From Lachnospiraceae bacterium JLR.KK008 (lineage in GTDB: Bacteria > Bacillota > Clostridia > Lachnospirales > Lachnospiraceae): 64,000 nucleotides of DNA. Below are positions 1 to 9,447 of this stretch, in pieces. A program made the position numbers and the translations under genes. The stretch's first letter is position 1; every line of letters begins with the position of its first letter. Where the stretch lies: NCBI GenBank assembly GCA_037015955.1, contig CP143548.1, positions 2,226,001-2,290,000 on the forward strand. Reading direction: 5' to 3'. The notes under the pieces were generated by a model. It was given only the letters and a program-made list of their open reading frames with translations, searched no databases and was not told the DNA's origin.

Positions 1-1219
1 TATCCTGCTCCAGCGTCTCGTATCCCCTGTCTATGAAATGTCGTCCCGTAATATACGTATCTCCTTTTGCCGCCAGCGCCGCCATGCAAAGCGCCGCCCC
101 TCCGCGAAGTTCCTCGGCTGCCACCCGTGCTCCATGGAGCTCTTTCACGCCTCTGATCCGCACGCAGGAGGCGTCAATCCCCATACATGCGCCCATCTGC
201 CGCAGGCCCGCAACGGCACGGAAACGGTTTTCAAAGATCGTCTCCTCGACAACACTCTCGCCATCTGCCAGCGCCAGCGCCGCCAACAGCTGACTTTGCA
301 GATCCGTCGGATAGCCCGGATACACTTCTGTCTTCAGATAAGGTACCGGCAGCGGCCTTTCCGGCGCCCGCAGCCGGATCTCTCTCTTGCCACAGTCGAG
401 GACACCGCCCATCTGCCGGATGACCGACAGCACCGCCTCAAGCTGTCCCGCATCCGCCTCCGTCAGACTGATCTCACCGCCCGCAGCCATACAGCCAAAC
501 AGATACGTACCGGCCACAATTCTGTCACAGGGAATGCAGTATCTGCACGAATGCAGTCTCCTTACGCCCCGGATGCGAATCCGCCTTCCCGCTTCCTCCC
601 GGTGGATCTGTGCACCGGCGCAGACAAGAAATTCGCATAGCGCCCCAATCTCCGGTTCCCTGGCCGCATTGTGGATCACGGTCTCTCCCTCGGCGAGAAC
701 AGCCGCCAGAATGCTGTTCTCTGTAGCTCCCACGCTCGGAAACGCGAGTGTAATCTCATTGCCCCATAATTTCTCCGCCCATGCGGTCAGACTGTTACCC
801 GCTTCCTCAAACAGGACTCCCAGACGGGAAAACGCCTGCAGATGGATGTCAATGGGACGCTTGCCGATTACACAGCCGCCCGGATAGCTGATGCTGACCC
901 GCCCTTTTCTTCCGAGAATGGCACCCATCATTACTGCGGAAGAGCGCATCTGCGTCACATACTGCTGCGGCAGACTACTGCCTGCCACGCTGCTGGCATC
1001 GACTGTAATCCGGCCGCCTTCCTGCTCCACGTGGCAGCCGACACTCCTTAAAAGCTCCACCATACATAAGACATCCGCGATCCTCGGACAGTTACAGAGT
1101 GTCACCTTCCCTTCTACAAGAAGGGTGGCAGCCAGAACAGGCAGCACCGCATTTTTGGACCCCTGTATCCGTACACTCCCGTGAAGCGGATAACCACCGC
1201 AAATATGAATAGAATCCAC
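1..1219 (-). CDS. murA: UDP-N-acetylglucosamine 1-carboxyvinyltransferase (MurA), 3' end cut by window edge
   Basis: MurA adds enolpyruvate from PEP to UDP-GlcNAc, the first committed step of cytoplasmic peptidoglycan precursor synthesis. About 406 codons are visible with no stop. The family's C-terminal IDRGYE-type motif is already reached (HFIDRGYE), so only about 10-20 residues should be missing. The K22/N23 pair of the EPSP-synthase fold is present. The catalytic Cys sits in PGGCVIGKRPID and counts to residue 115, as in E. coli MurA. The chosen start is a GTG, preceded by GAAGGTGG about 5 nt upstream; it gives the usual short N-terminus (MDSIHICGGYPLHG). No better ATG lies in frame. The gene is the last visible member of the dcw operon, about 80 bp after ftsW. 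Function is confident; the start is probable. Confidence 0.92.
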   Translation of the reverse strand, partial: MDSIHICGGYPLHGSVRIQGSKNAVLPVLAATLLVEGKVTLCNCPRIADVLCMVELLRSVGCHVEQEGGRITVDASSVAGSSLPQQYVTQMRSSAVMMGAILGRKGRVSISYPGGCVIGKRPIDIHLQAFSRLGVLFEEAGNSLTAWAEKLWGNEITLAFPSVGATENSILAAVLAEGETVIHNAAREPEIGALCEFLVCAGAQIHREEAGRRIRIRGVRRLHSCRYCIPCDRIVAGTYLFGCMAAGGEISLTEADAGQLEAVLSVIRQMGGVLDCGKREIRLRAPERPLPVPYLKTEVYPGYPTDLQSQLLAALALADGESVVEETIFENRFRAVAGLRQMGACMGIDASCVRIRGVKELHGARVAAEELRGGAALCMAALAAKGDTYITGRHFIDRGYETLEQD

Positions 1220-1297
1220 CGATCCACCTTCTCTACCTTTGATGAAAAACGACATATTCTATCATATGAAAAATCCGCATTTATGTATCTTGTACGG

Positions 1298-2464
1298 CTA
1301 TACGTCTTTGAAACGAATGGAATGGGACACACTGAGCACCAGTCCGATCTCGACGAGCAAAAACAGGACGGAAGAACCTCCGTAACTGATAAAGGGCAGT
1401 GAGATTCCCGTATTGGGAATGGTATTGGTGACGACCGCAATATTCAGAATGACCTGGATCGCGATATGCCCCATAACTCCTACAACAAGCAGCGCCCCGA
1501 ACAGATCCGGCGCATTGTTGGCAACGATCATAAATCGCCAGATCAGAAGCAGAAAGAGTAAGATGACTGCAATCGCTCCGAATAATCCCAATTCCTCGCA
1601 GATAATCGAGAAGATCATATCATTTTGCGCCTCGGGGATAAATCCCAGCTTCTGCATACTCTGTCCCAGCCCTTTTCCGAAAATGCCGCCGGAACCGATG
1701 GCATACAACGCCTGCAGCGTCTGAAACCCCTTACCGCTGGCATAAGCCTCCGGATCGAGCCAGGCGAGGATTCGCTCACCGCGGAAATCCAGACTGTCCG
1801 ATGACGCCATCTGTGTGACGATGTAGACTGCTCCCCCCGCTGCTGCCGCTCCGCTGAGCCCGAGTAAAATAAATTTTTTATAGTCCGGGCTGGAAACAAA
1901 CAGCATCAGCGCCGCAATCCCGAAAATAATAATGGCGGAACTCAGGTTATCTGTGATCTTCCAGATCATCAGACTGATTGGCACCGGAACAAGAAGCACG
2001 ATCAGAAACCCCTTTTTGCTGCGGATGCTCTTTCCCATCCTGCATACCATACTGGCCAGAAATAAGATCATACACAATTTTGCAATCTCAGCCGGCTGCA
2101 ATCGCAGTCCGATACCGAAATCAAGCCATCGTCTCGCCCCCTTTACCTTGACACCGATCGGCGTCAGCACAAGACAGATCAGAACTGCCGAGAGAATATA
2201 GCCCGGCACCGCGAATTTCTCCCAGAAATGATAGGGAATATTGGCAGTGATAATCATCGCCGCAATCCCCAGCACCGTGGACAGCGCCTGTTTCTTCAGG
2301 TAATATGCCGCATCGCCATAGTCTTTGCTGGCTTCATAAGAACTCGTAGAGTAGATCATCACCATCCCGAAGCCAAGCAGAAACAATACGATAAACAACA
2401 GACTGTAATCAAAATACTGATCTGCCTTATTTCTTCTCCTTTCTGTGAATCTATCCAAACTCAA
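1298..2464 (-). CDS. ftsW: SEDS-family peptidoglycan glycosyltransferase FtsW/SpoVE
   Basis: Integral membrane SEDS protein that polymerises lipid II glycan strands together with a class B PBP, at the septum (FtsW) or spore cortex (SpoVE). The 388-residue product has about ten hydrophobic segments and the family signatures KGARRWLDFG (near 110), NDMIFSIICEELGLFG and GISLPFISYGGSS near the C-terminus. The longest start is a TTG overlapping the murD stop (TTGA), but it lies only 1 nt after GGAGG. A second TTG two codons later (first base 2458) has a 7-nt spacing and is the likelier true start. The 4-bp overlap with murD implies translational coupling. Gene order cannot separate FtsW from SpoVE; the position in the dcw cluster favours a division role. 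Confidence 0.9.
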   Translation of the reverse strand: MSLDRFTERRRNKADQYFDYSLLFIVLFLLGFGMVMIYSTSSYEASKDYGDAAYYLKKQALSTVLGIAAMIITANIPYHFWEKFAVPGYILSAVLICLVLTPIGVKVKGARRWLDFGIGLRLQPAEIAKLCMILFLASMVCRMGKSIRSKKGFLIVLLVPVPISLMIWKITDNLSSAIIIFGIAALMLFVSSPDYKKFILLGLSGAAAAGGAVYIVTQMASSDSLDFRGERILAWLDPEAYASGKGFQTLQALYAIGSGGIFGKGLGQSMQKLGFIPEAQNDMIFSIICEELGLFGAIAVILLFLLLIWRFMIVANNAPDLFGALLVVGVMGHIAIQVILNIAVVTNTIPNTGISLPFISYGGSSVLFLLVEIGLVLSVSHSIRFKDV

Positions 2465-3822
2465 TCCTCCAGCTTACTTACTAATTCTTTAAATCTCTCA
2501 CCCCTGATTTCATAATTGGGGAACATCCCCCAACTGGCACAAGCCGGGGAAAGCAGTACGGCATCGCCGTCATCCGCTTTTTCGGCGCAGACAGCCACTG
2601 CCTCTTCCAGACTGTCCACCATGATGATGTTCTCAAAGCCATGTGCTCTCGCACATTCTGCAATCTTATCCCTTGTCTGTCCAAGGAGGACAAACCATTT
2701 GACCTTACCGTCAAAAGCCTCTATCCATTCATCGTAATCGCTTCCTTTATCATAACCACCGCCGATGAGGATCGTAGGCCGGTTCATCGCCCGGATTCCC
2801 CGGATGGCCGCATCCGGATTCGTCCCCTTGGAATCATTATAATAATCAACGCCTTTTTTCGTCGCCACATACTCGATCCTGTGCTCCACCGCACGGAATT
2901 CTCTGACCGTCTCCCGAATGCTCTCCAGCGGTACCCCCATGCTGTGAGCCAGCGCCACAGCAGCCATCACATTTTCCACATTATGAACGCCGAGCAGCTT
3001 CATCTCATGAATATTCAACACTTTTACCGGCTCGTCTCCATCGGCAAGATAAATATCATCTCCTTCCAGATAGATTCCCTGCTCCAGCCGGCGCTCAGAA
3101 GAAAAATAAAAAGGCTGTGCTCCTGTCCGCTCTCCGAACGCCCGTGTGTACGTATCCTCATAATTCAGAATGCACCGGCTGTCTTTATTCTGATTTTGGG
3201 CGATTGACTCTTTGACTTCCACATAGTTTGCCATCGTATGATGCCGGTTCAGGTGATCCGGCGTGATATTGAGAATCGCAGAGACATCCGGCCGGAACGT
3301 ATAAATCGTCTCGAGCTGGAAGCTGCTGATCTCCGCCACCGTCACCGAAGTGTCCGTCGTATGATCCGCCTCCAGCGTATAAGGATTGCCGATATTGCCG
3401 ACAACGAAAACTTCTCCCATATAGTCCCGCATAATCTGTCCGGTCAGCGCAGTCGTCGTCGTCTTTCCGTTCGTACCGGTAATGGCGATCAGCTTCCCTC
3501 TTGCCTGACAATACGCCAGCTCGATCTCTCCCCATACCGGGACTTTCCTCTCTCTGAACGCCCCGATAAACGGCGTATCCGTGGGCACGCCCGGACTGAC
3601 AACGACAAGCTGCGCCCTTTTTTCCACTTCTTCCGGCAGTACGCCCGTATAAATCTGCGCATTCACATACGCCGGCAGTTTGTCTTTGATCTCATCCACT
3701 GTCAGCCTGTCATTTCCGTCAAAGAGAATGACACGGGCTCCCGCCTTGTAAAGAAGCTGCGCCGCAGCGACACCGCTGATTCCCGAACCGATGACAAGCA
3801 CATTTTTCTCTTTTAAATCCAT
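2461..3822 (-). CDS. murD: UDP-N-acetylmuramoyl-L-alanine--D-glutamate ligase (MurD)
   Basis: Cytoplasmic ATP-dependent ligase that adds D-Glu to UDP-MurNAc-L-Ala. The 453-residue product shows an N-terminal Rossmann-like uridine-binding segment (VLVIGSGISG), the Mur-ligase P-loop GTNGKTTTT near residue 115, the central-domain HLNRH segment, and DSKGTNPDA in the C-terminal domain. The reading frame extends another 39 codons upstream, but AAGGAG sits 8 nt before the ATG at 3822 and the family N-terminus starts there (MDLKEKNVLVIG), so that start was chosen. It lies 32 bp after mraY and overlaps ftsW, inside the dcw operon. Length and motifs are normal for the family. Confidence 0.95.
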   Translation of the reverse strand: MDLKEKNVLVIGSGISGVAAAQLLYKAGARVILFDGNDRLTVDEIKDKLPAYVNAQIYTGVLPEEVEKRAQLVVVSPGVPTDTPFIGAFRERKVPVWGEIELAYCQARGKLIAITGTNGKTTTTALTGQIMRDYMGEVFVVGNIGNPYTLEADHTTDTSVTVAEISSFQLETIYTFRPDVSAILNITPDHLNRHHTMANYVEVKESIAQNQNKDSRCILNYEDTYTRAFGERTGAQPFYFSSERRLEQGIYLEGDDIYLADGDEPVKVLNIHEMKLLGVHNVENVMAAVALAHSMGVPLESIRETVREFRAVEHRIEYVATKKGVDYYNDSKGTNPDAAIRGIRAMNRPTILIGGGYDKGSDYDEWIEAFDGKVKWFVLLGQTRDKIAECARAHGFENIIMVDSLEEAVAVCAEKADDGDAVLLSPACASWGMFPNYEIRGERFKELVSKLED

Positions 3823-3854
3823 ACCAATCTCTCCTTCGTGCCTTTTTAAAGTCT

Positions 3855-4817
3855 CTATAACGCCAGCAGTCCGATCAGGCAAAGGATTGCCGTCCCGACG
3901 GAAAATACTGCCACCACACGTGTCTCCGACCATCCGCACAATTCAAAATGATGATGGATCGGCGCCATTTTAAAAATACGTTTTCCGCCGGAGAGCTTAA
4001 AATAGCCGACCTGTAAAATTACGGACACCACTTCCAGCAGATAAATGAAACCTACGATCACGATAAATAAGGGCATCTGCATCAGATAAGCACAGGCGGC
4101 CACAAATCCGCCGAGGGCGAGAGAACCTGTATCGCCCATAAACACCCTTGCCGGATAAACATTAAAGAGCAGAAAACCGAGCAGAGAACCGACGACCGCA
4201 CAGGTTACAGGCTCGATGCCGCTTCCCGTACCGATAGCGACCACGGTGAAAAAAGTGGCGACCATGATTGTCACGCTGCTGGCCAGTCCATCCAGTCCGT
4301 CAGTAAAATTGGTCCCGTTTACGGTACCGATCACGATAAAAAACAGGATCGGTATGTTCAGAAAGCCAAAGTCGATCGTCATTTCCGGCCGGAAAGGAAC
4401 TTTCATGGCCAGACTCACATCCGTATAATGTGTCAGATAATAAGCAAAAACTGCCGTCACAACGATCTGTCCGCTCATCTTTTGCAGCGGCGTCAGACCG
4501 AGCGAACGTTTGAGCACGACTTTGATATAGTCATCGAGAAAGCCGATCAGTCCAAAGCCAAGTGTCAGAAAGAGAATCGGTATGATCTTCGGATAACTTT
4601 TTACATAAGGCAGAGCAGCAAGCATTGCACTTCCCACGATCAGGATACCGCCCATCGTCGGCGTTCCGGATTTTTTCAAATGAGACTTTGGCCCCTCATC
4701 TCTCTCCGTCTGTCCCACATGCAGTCTTTTCAAAAACGGGATCACGAGGGGACCTGCCAAAACGCTGATGGCAAAAGCTATGATGACCGGTGTGACCACT
4801 GTACTGTATCTTATCAT
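3855..4817 (-). CDS. mraY: Phospho-N-acetylmuramoyl-pentapeptide transferase (MraY)
   Basis: Polytopic membrane enzyme that transfers phospho-MurNAc-pentapeptide to undecaprenyl phosphate, forming lipid I. The 320-residue product has about ten hydrophobic helices. It carries the expected signatures: TPTMGG near residue 55, the Asp-rich FLDDYIKV near 95, NFTDGLDGLA near 165, and APIHHHFE near the C-terminus, which is diagnostic for MraY over WecA-type homologues. The ATG at 4817 is preceded by AAGGAACAGAGAA, a good ribosome site. It lies between the second PBP and murD. Gene size and position are typical. Confidence 0.96.
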   Translation of the reverse strand: MIRYSTVVTPVIIAFAISVLAGPLVIPFLKRLHVGQTERDEGPKSHLKKSGTPTMGGILIVGSAMLAALPYVKSYPKIIPILFLTLGFGLIGFLDDYIKVVLKRSLGLTPLQKMSGQIVVTAVFAYYLTHYTDVSLAMKVPFRPEMTIDFGFLNIPILFFIVIGTVNGTNFTDGLDGLASSVTIMVATFFTVVAIGTGSGIEPVTCAVVGSLLGFLLFNVYPARVFMGDTGSLALGGFVAACAYLMQMPLFIVIVGFIYLLEVVSVILQVGYFKLSGGKRIFKMAPIHHHFELCGWSETRVVAVFSVGTAILCLIGLLAL

Positions 4818-4859
4818 TTCTCTGTTCCTTTCCTGACCGTTTGCTGTAGCCTGTATTTT

Positions 4860-6629
4860 TTAATGATCCGCAGCAGCGGATGATGTCCGATTGTAATCTG
4901 TCTCCTCCAGATAAGGAAGAATGTTTTCAAAAAGCTGTCTCACGACAGGGGCCGCAATCTGTCCGCCATAATAGGTTCCCTGCGGGTTGTTGATGATCGC
5001 GATCGCCATCACCTGCGGATTATCCGCCGGTGCAAATCCGAGAAACGAGGAGATATATCTTCCGCTCCCCCTCGGCAATGTCTGGCTTGTCGCCGTCTTG
5101 CCGCCGACCCGGTATCCTTCCACGATCGCATTCTTGCCACCGCCTTCGGCCACGACCTGTTCCAGCAGCATTTTCATGATCTCCGATGTCTCATCGCTGA
5201 CGACCCCTTCCCGGACCGGATAGGAAAAATTCCTGACGGTCCTGCCCTCTCCATCTACGGCGCGGATTCCGAAATGAGGGGTCACCCGCCGACCTCCGTT
5301 GACAAAAGAAGCTGCCGTCGTCATCAACTGGATTGGCGTAATCTGAAACGACTGACCGAAAGAGATCGTCGCCAGCTCCACCATGCCGATATTTTCCTTT
5401 TTGTGCATGATCGTCGATGCCTCACCGGGAAGATCAATCCCCGTCTTTTCCAGGAGACCGAATTTTTCAAAGTATTCATAATATCTGTCGCTGCCAAGGC
5501 GCATACCGACTGTCACAAACACCGGATTGCAGGAATTCATCGTCGCATGGATGAAATCCTGACTGCCATGCCCGCCCCTCTTGTGGCAGCGAATCCTTCT
5601 GTCCTCCACAACGATAAAGCCGGGACAGTTGAACGTATCTGTCGTATGCACGACGCCGGCCTCCAGTCCTGCTGCCGCAGTCACTGTCTTAAATGTGGAA
5701 CCCGGTTCGTACGTGTCATTGATGCAGCCATTGCGCCACATCCGGTTCAGCGCATCCTGTTTCTCTTTCTCCGTCATTCCTGCGCTCACATCTGTCCCCA
5801 TCGGCGAGGCGGGAAGGGTAAACGGCTCATTCAGATCAAACTCCGGCACATTGACCATCGCCAGGATCTCTCCGTTTTGTGGATTCATCACAACGATGGA
5901 AACGCTGTCCGCTTCTTTTGTTTCCATGGCCTGACAGGCGAGCTGTGTGGCATATTTCTGAATATTCATATCCATCGAGATAATCAGATCATTGCCGTCG
6001 ACCGGTTCGATCCGGTTCTCCCCCGCCTCATCCACTTCAATGCCCCGGGCGTCGGTGACTGTCAGAATCGTGCCGGCCTCGCCCTCGAGCACGGAATCAT
6101 AAGTCACTTCCAGACCGATGATCCCCTGATTGTCCCCTCCGGTAAAGCCCAGCACTTTGGACGCCAGCTCTCCGTAAGGGTAATATCTTTTATAATCTTC
6201 ATCCACTTTGACACCGGCCAGATTATATTCTCTGATCCGGTCTCCGACCTCTTTCTCCACATTGCTCTTGATCCGCTCAATGGCGGACACTTTTTCGACC
6301 CGGCCCCGGACGTAATCTTCATCCAGAGAGAGTTCCTGACAGAGCATGCTGATGATCTTTTCTTTGTCTTCTATCTGACTGTGAATGACGGAAATGGTGC
6401 ATACGGTCTTATTATCCGCAAGCACCACACCGTTTCTGTCCACGATCCGTCCCCTCGCTGCCTTGATGCTCCGTTCCCGCTCATGCAACGCTCTCGCCTG
6501 TTCCCCATAGTAACCGGAACAATTTATCATCAGATAGGACAGTCGAAAACTCAGTCCGAAAAAACAGACGAAAAAGATCAGAAAGGCGACAAATATCTTT
6601 TTCCGATGAAACGTCTTATTTTTCTCCAT
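4860..6629 (-). CDS. Class B penicillin-binding protein (transpeptidase), second of two in the dcw cluster
   Basis: Membrane-anchored D,D-transpeptidase that would cross-link septal or spore peptidoglycan with its SEDS partner. The 589-residue product has a short cytoplasmic stretch, one transmembrane segment (about 12-35), a PBP dimer domain with RGRIVDRNGVVLA, and a transpeptidase domain with STFK (about 310), SCN (about 366) and KTATS (about 512). The third motif reads KTA where most class B PBPs have KTG. The start was placed at the ATG at 6629 because AGGGG lies 5 nt upstream; an in-frame TTG 15 nt earlier has no Shine-Dalgarno sequence. There are no PASTA domains. It could be the SpoVD/FtsI-type partner of the neighbouring FtsW, but which of the two PBPs is septal cannot be told from sequence. 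Confidence 0.88.
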   Translation of the reverse strand: MEKNKTFHRKKIFVAFLIFFVCFFGLSFRLSYLMINCSGYYGEQARALHERERSIKAARGRIVDRNGVVLADNKTVCTISVIHSQIEDKEKIISMLCQELSLDEDYVRGRVEKVSAIERIKSNVEKEVGDRIREYNLAGVKVDEDYKRYYPYGELASKVLGFTGGDNQGIIGLEVTYDSVLEGEAGTILTVTDARGIEVDEAGENRIEPVDGNDLIISMDMNIQKYATQLACQAMETKEADSVSIVVMNPQNGEILAMVNVPEFDLNEPFTLPASPMGTDVSAGMTEKEKQDALNRMWRNGCINDTYEPGSTFKTVTAAAGLEAGVVHTTDTFNCPGFIVVEDRRIRCHKRGGHGSQDFIHATMNSCNPVFVTVGMRLGSDRYYEYFEKFGLLEKTGIDLPGEASTIMHKKENIGMVELATISFGQSFQITPIQLMTTAASFVNGGRRVTPHFGIRAVDGEGRTVRNFSYPVREGVVSDETSEIMKMLLEQVVAEGGGKNAIVEGYRVGGKTATSQTLPRGSGRYISSFLGFAPADNPQVMAIAIINNPQGTYYGGQIAAPVVRQLFENILPYLEETDYNRTSSAAADH

Positions 6630-6705
6630 GCAGACCCCTGACAAAGGAATTACTACAAATTTATTATGTTTCCTTACAGGTTATGACTGCATAAAGCCTT
6701 CATTG

Positions 6706-8922
6706 TCAATCCATAAAGGAAGCGCCGTTCATTGCCTGCCCTGTGGCAGGGTCAATGAGGACACCGGTCTCCGGCTCGATCAGATACCCGGTCTCCGGAT
6801 CTGTCTCATAACTTGCGATCCGCTCCCGCCACTGTCGTTCTTCCTCAGACATCTCTTCCCCGCCGCCTTCTCCGGCAGCTCCTTCCTCTCCCTCGCCGCC
6901 GGTCACCTCCACCGACTCGGGGTCTTGTCCCTCATTTTCTCCCTGAGTTTCTCCGTCCTCTTCGCCTTCCGGCTCCTCCGTCCCGACTCCCGGAATTCTT
7001 ACGGCAAGGCCGCTCTCTGACATCTCCTGTGTCTCATCCTCCGACAGCTCTTCTGTCATAAAATAGTTCAGATAAGGAAGTACTTCTGTCAGAATATTCC
7101 TCACGATACCGGTAGCAAACTTGGCATCGTCCTGTCTCTCCGTATTTGGTCTGTCCACAACCACATAGATCGCAATCTGTGGATCATCCGCCGGCGCATA
7201 GCCCATAAAAGAGACCACATAGTTGGTCTTATCACGGGGCACCATCTCCCCTGTTCCCGTCTTACCGCCGATGGCATAACCGGCAGGCCTTGCCGTCTTG
7301 CCGGTTCCGTCGGTGACGACGCCGTTGCAGTAGTCCACGATCTTTTCCGAGGTGCTTGCGGACACGGTCTGCTTCAAAAGCCTCGGTTCGATATTTTTGA
7401 TCGTCGTGCCGTCCGCACTGACGATCTTGCTCACCATATGAGGCTCATAATAATAACCGCCGTTGATCAGGGAACTGAACGCCGTGATCATCTGGATCAT
7501 CGTCACGTTAAATCCCTGACCGAAGGTGGAGGTGGCGAGTTCGGCCTCACCCATCGTCTCGGACGTATAGACAAGTCCTGCCGTCCGCGCCTCCCCCGCC
7601 AGATCGATGTTCGTGCGCAGGCCGAAGTTATATAATTCCTGAAACGTCAGAAAGTTGTCTTTGCCGATGGCATCCCCCATCTGCATCAGCGCCACGTTGC
7701 AGGATACCTCAATCGCCCGTTTCACCGTCACCGTATTGTCTCCGAGCCGGTTATGGCAATGGATCTCATGCCCGCCCTTCCAGAGAGAACCGCCGCAGAA
7801 ATATTCTTCATTTCCCGTCAGTCTTCCGCATTCCAGTCCCGTTGCCGCCGTAAACGGCTTGGCAACCGACCCCGGCTCGTAAGTGCTCGTAATGCAGTAA
7901 TTTTTCCAGAGTGCGTTCAGATTCGCATACAGCGTATCGTCATCCATCGCATCGATCATCTGCTGTGTGATGACCTCACCCGACTCCTTTCCCTCCGTAT
8001 CCAGCAGTACCGAGCCGATCAGCGGCTGTGGATTGTAAATATCATTCAAATCATAATTCGGATAGCTTGCCATCGCCAGAATCTCTCCGGTGTTGACATT
8101 CATCATAATACAGCCGACATTGTAGGCACCGTTGCCGTCGCGCGCCGCGTTTTGATTGTCATCGTTAAATTTCTTCAGATATTTTTCGACAATGCTCTGA
8201 ATATTGGCATCGATCGTCGTCACGATCGTATTGCCGTCGATCGCCGCCTTTGTCGTCCGCTCCAATGTGGCATCGTCATTAAGATACCCATATTCCCGGC
8301 CGTTAATTCCATTCAACGTATCATTATAATACTCTTCCAGTCCATAAGTTCCCTTATTGTCCTTACCGGTAAAACCGATAATGTCGCTGGCCAGACTGCC
8401 GCCCGGATATTTTCTCTCATACTCTTCCTCAAACCAGATGCCTTTGATGTTCGGATTGTTCTCCGTGTCATTTTGCAGTTCCACAAACGGATTGATCTCG
8501 TCATAGGATAGTTTCTTTGCCAGCACATAATATTTGGAATTCGGATTGGCGGCGATGTACGCCCGGATCGCCGAGGTATCCAGATCAAAACACTGTCCCA
8601 GCGCCTGCAGCGTTGCTTCTATATATTCCTCTTTATCATCCACCAAGTCGGCATCCAGTATGACATTGTATACTTTCTCGCTGACAGCCAGCTTCGTACC
8701 CTTACAGTCAACTATATCTCCTCTTTTAAACGGGATCGCCCGGCTGTCGTATCTCTGCTGGGATAGCACCTGTCGTTTATACTGCTCCCCGTTGTCTCTG
8801 TTGATCAGTATCAATCTGACACTTAACCCTACAAAAGCTGACAGTACAAGCAAAAACAGTACCACCAGCTTCTTTTGCATCTTCGTTGTAAACTTTACAT
8901 TGTTCGGTCTTGCTCTCTCCAC
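6706..8922 (-). CDS. Class B penicillin-binding protein with acidic C-terminal tail
   Basis: Peptidoglycan transpeptidase, first PBP after ftsL in the dcw operon. The 738-residue product has one N-terminal transmembrane helix (about 17-40), the PBP dimer domain (FKRGDIVDCKGTKLAV), and transpeptidase motifs SVAK (about 352), SCN (about 410) and KTGTGE (about 553). After the catalytic domain, roughly 110 residues form a Glu/Gly-rich tail (about 625-700) followed by a short TDPETGYLIEPETG repeat-like end. This tail replaces the PASTA repeats seen in SpoVD- or PBP2x-type proteins. The start is a GTG with AGGTG about 5 nt upstream. It lies 16 bp after ftsL. It is probably the main divisome transpeptidase (FtsI/PBP2B role), inferred from its order next to ftsL. 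Confidence 0.88.
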   Translation of the reverse strand: MERARPNNVKFTTKMQKKLVVLFLLVLSAFVGLSVRLILINRDNGEQYKRQVLSQQRYDSRAIPFKRGDIVDCKGTKLAVSEKVYNVILDADLVDDKEEYIEATLQALGQCFDLDTSAIRAYIAANPNSKYYVLAKKLSYDEINPFVELQNDTENNPNIKGIWFEEEYERKYPGGSLASDIIGFTGKDNKGTYGLEEYYNDTLNGINGREYGYLNDDATLERTTKAAIDGNTIVTTIDANIQSIVEKYLKKFNDDNQNAARDGNGAYNVGCIMMNVNTGEILAMASYPNYDLNDIYNPQPLIGSVLLDTEGKESGEVITQQMIDAMDDDTLYANLNALWKNYCITSTYEPGSVAKPFTAATGLECGRLTGNEEYFCGGSLWKGGHEIHCHNRLGDNTVTVKRAIEVSCNVALMQMGDAIGKDNFLTFQELYNFGLRTNIDLAGEARTAGLVYTSETMGEAELATSTFGQGFNVTMIQMITAFSSLINGGYYYEPHMVSKIVSADGTTIKNIEPRLLKQTVSASTSEKIVDYCNGVVTDGTGKTARPAGYAIGGKTGTGEMVPRDKTNYVVSFMGYAPADDPQIAIYVVVDRPNTERQDDAKFATGIVRNILTEVLPYLNYFMTEELSEDETQEMSESGLAVRIPGVGTEEPEGEEDGETQGENEGQDPESVEVTGGEGEEGAAGEGGGEEMSEEERQWRERIASYETDPETGYLIEPETGVLIDPATGQAMNGASFMD

Positions 8923-8938
8923 ATATACACCTGCTATC

Positions 8939-9445
8939 TCAATCCGGAATATCCGCTATCTGTCGCACATAATCACTTCCCTCAGAAGCATATTCCACAA
9001 CCTGTCCTTCTCCTGCATAGGTCATTCCCAGCTCTTCGATGGCAATCCGCTTGATCTCCTCCAGATCCACACTGCTCTCGATCCTGCTGTACTCTTCATC
9101 GTTGGATAATTTCAGTTCGTTCAATTCGCTCTCCAGAGCAGCGATGTGGTTAATGCTGTTGGTAATATCCGACTGCAGTCTGATGTAATTCATCAATATG
9201 ATGCCTGAAACGATCAGCGCGGCCGCCAGAAAAAACACATAAGCCGGATTCATAAACATCGCCTTTTCCCTGTTCTTTCTCGCTGCGTGACTGTTTCGTG
9301 TCCTTTTCGGCTTTTGACGGATCGCTTCTCTTACATCAAGCTGTTTTGCCGTATTGCCATATATATAAACATGATTCCGGTTTCTATCCACTCGTGTACT
9401 CGTTTTGCGGTTCGTATCAGACCTTCCCTGATTTCTCACGGTCAT
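8939..9445 (-). CDS. ftsL: FtsL-like cell division protein
   Basis: Small bitopic divisome protein. The 168-residue product has a long basic cytoplasmic N-terminus (about 1-65, rich in Arg/Lys/Asn), one transmembrane helix (about 68-90, YVFFLAAALIVSGIILMNYI) and an extracellular coiled coil (IAALESELNELKLSNDEEYSRIE). This fits FtsL/DivIC topology. Sequence similarity in this family is low, so the assignment rests on topology and on the exact rsmH-ftsL-PBP order. The ATG is preceded by GAGGGAG at good spacing and lies 2 bp after the rsmH stop. The basic N-terminus of about 65 residues is longer than in many FtsL proteins. Confidence 0.82.
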   Translation of the reverse strand: MTVRNQGRSDTNRKTSTRVDRNRNHVYIYGNTAKQLDVREAIRQKPKRTRNSHAARKNREKAMFMNPAYVFFLAAALIVSGIILMNYIRLQSDITNSINHIAALESELNELKLSNDEEYSRIESSVDLEEIKRIAIEELGMTYAGEGQVVEYASEGSDYVRQIADIPD

Positions 9446-9447
9446 CT

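Noticed and set aside
5274-6641. Long plus-strand open frame (455 codons) across a PBP gene
   Set aside because: It lies wholly antisense to a clear class B PBP with all catalytic motifs; its translation shows no recognisable domain and is rich in His/Arg/Leu, as expected from antisense codon bias.
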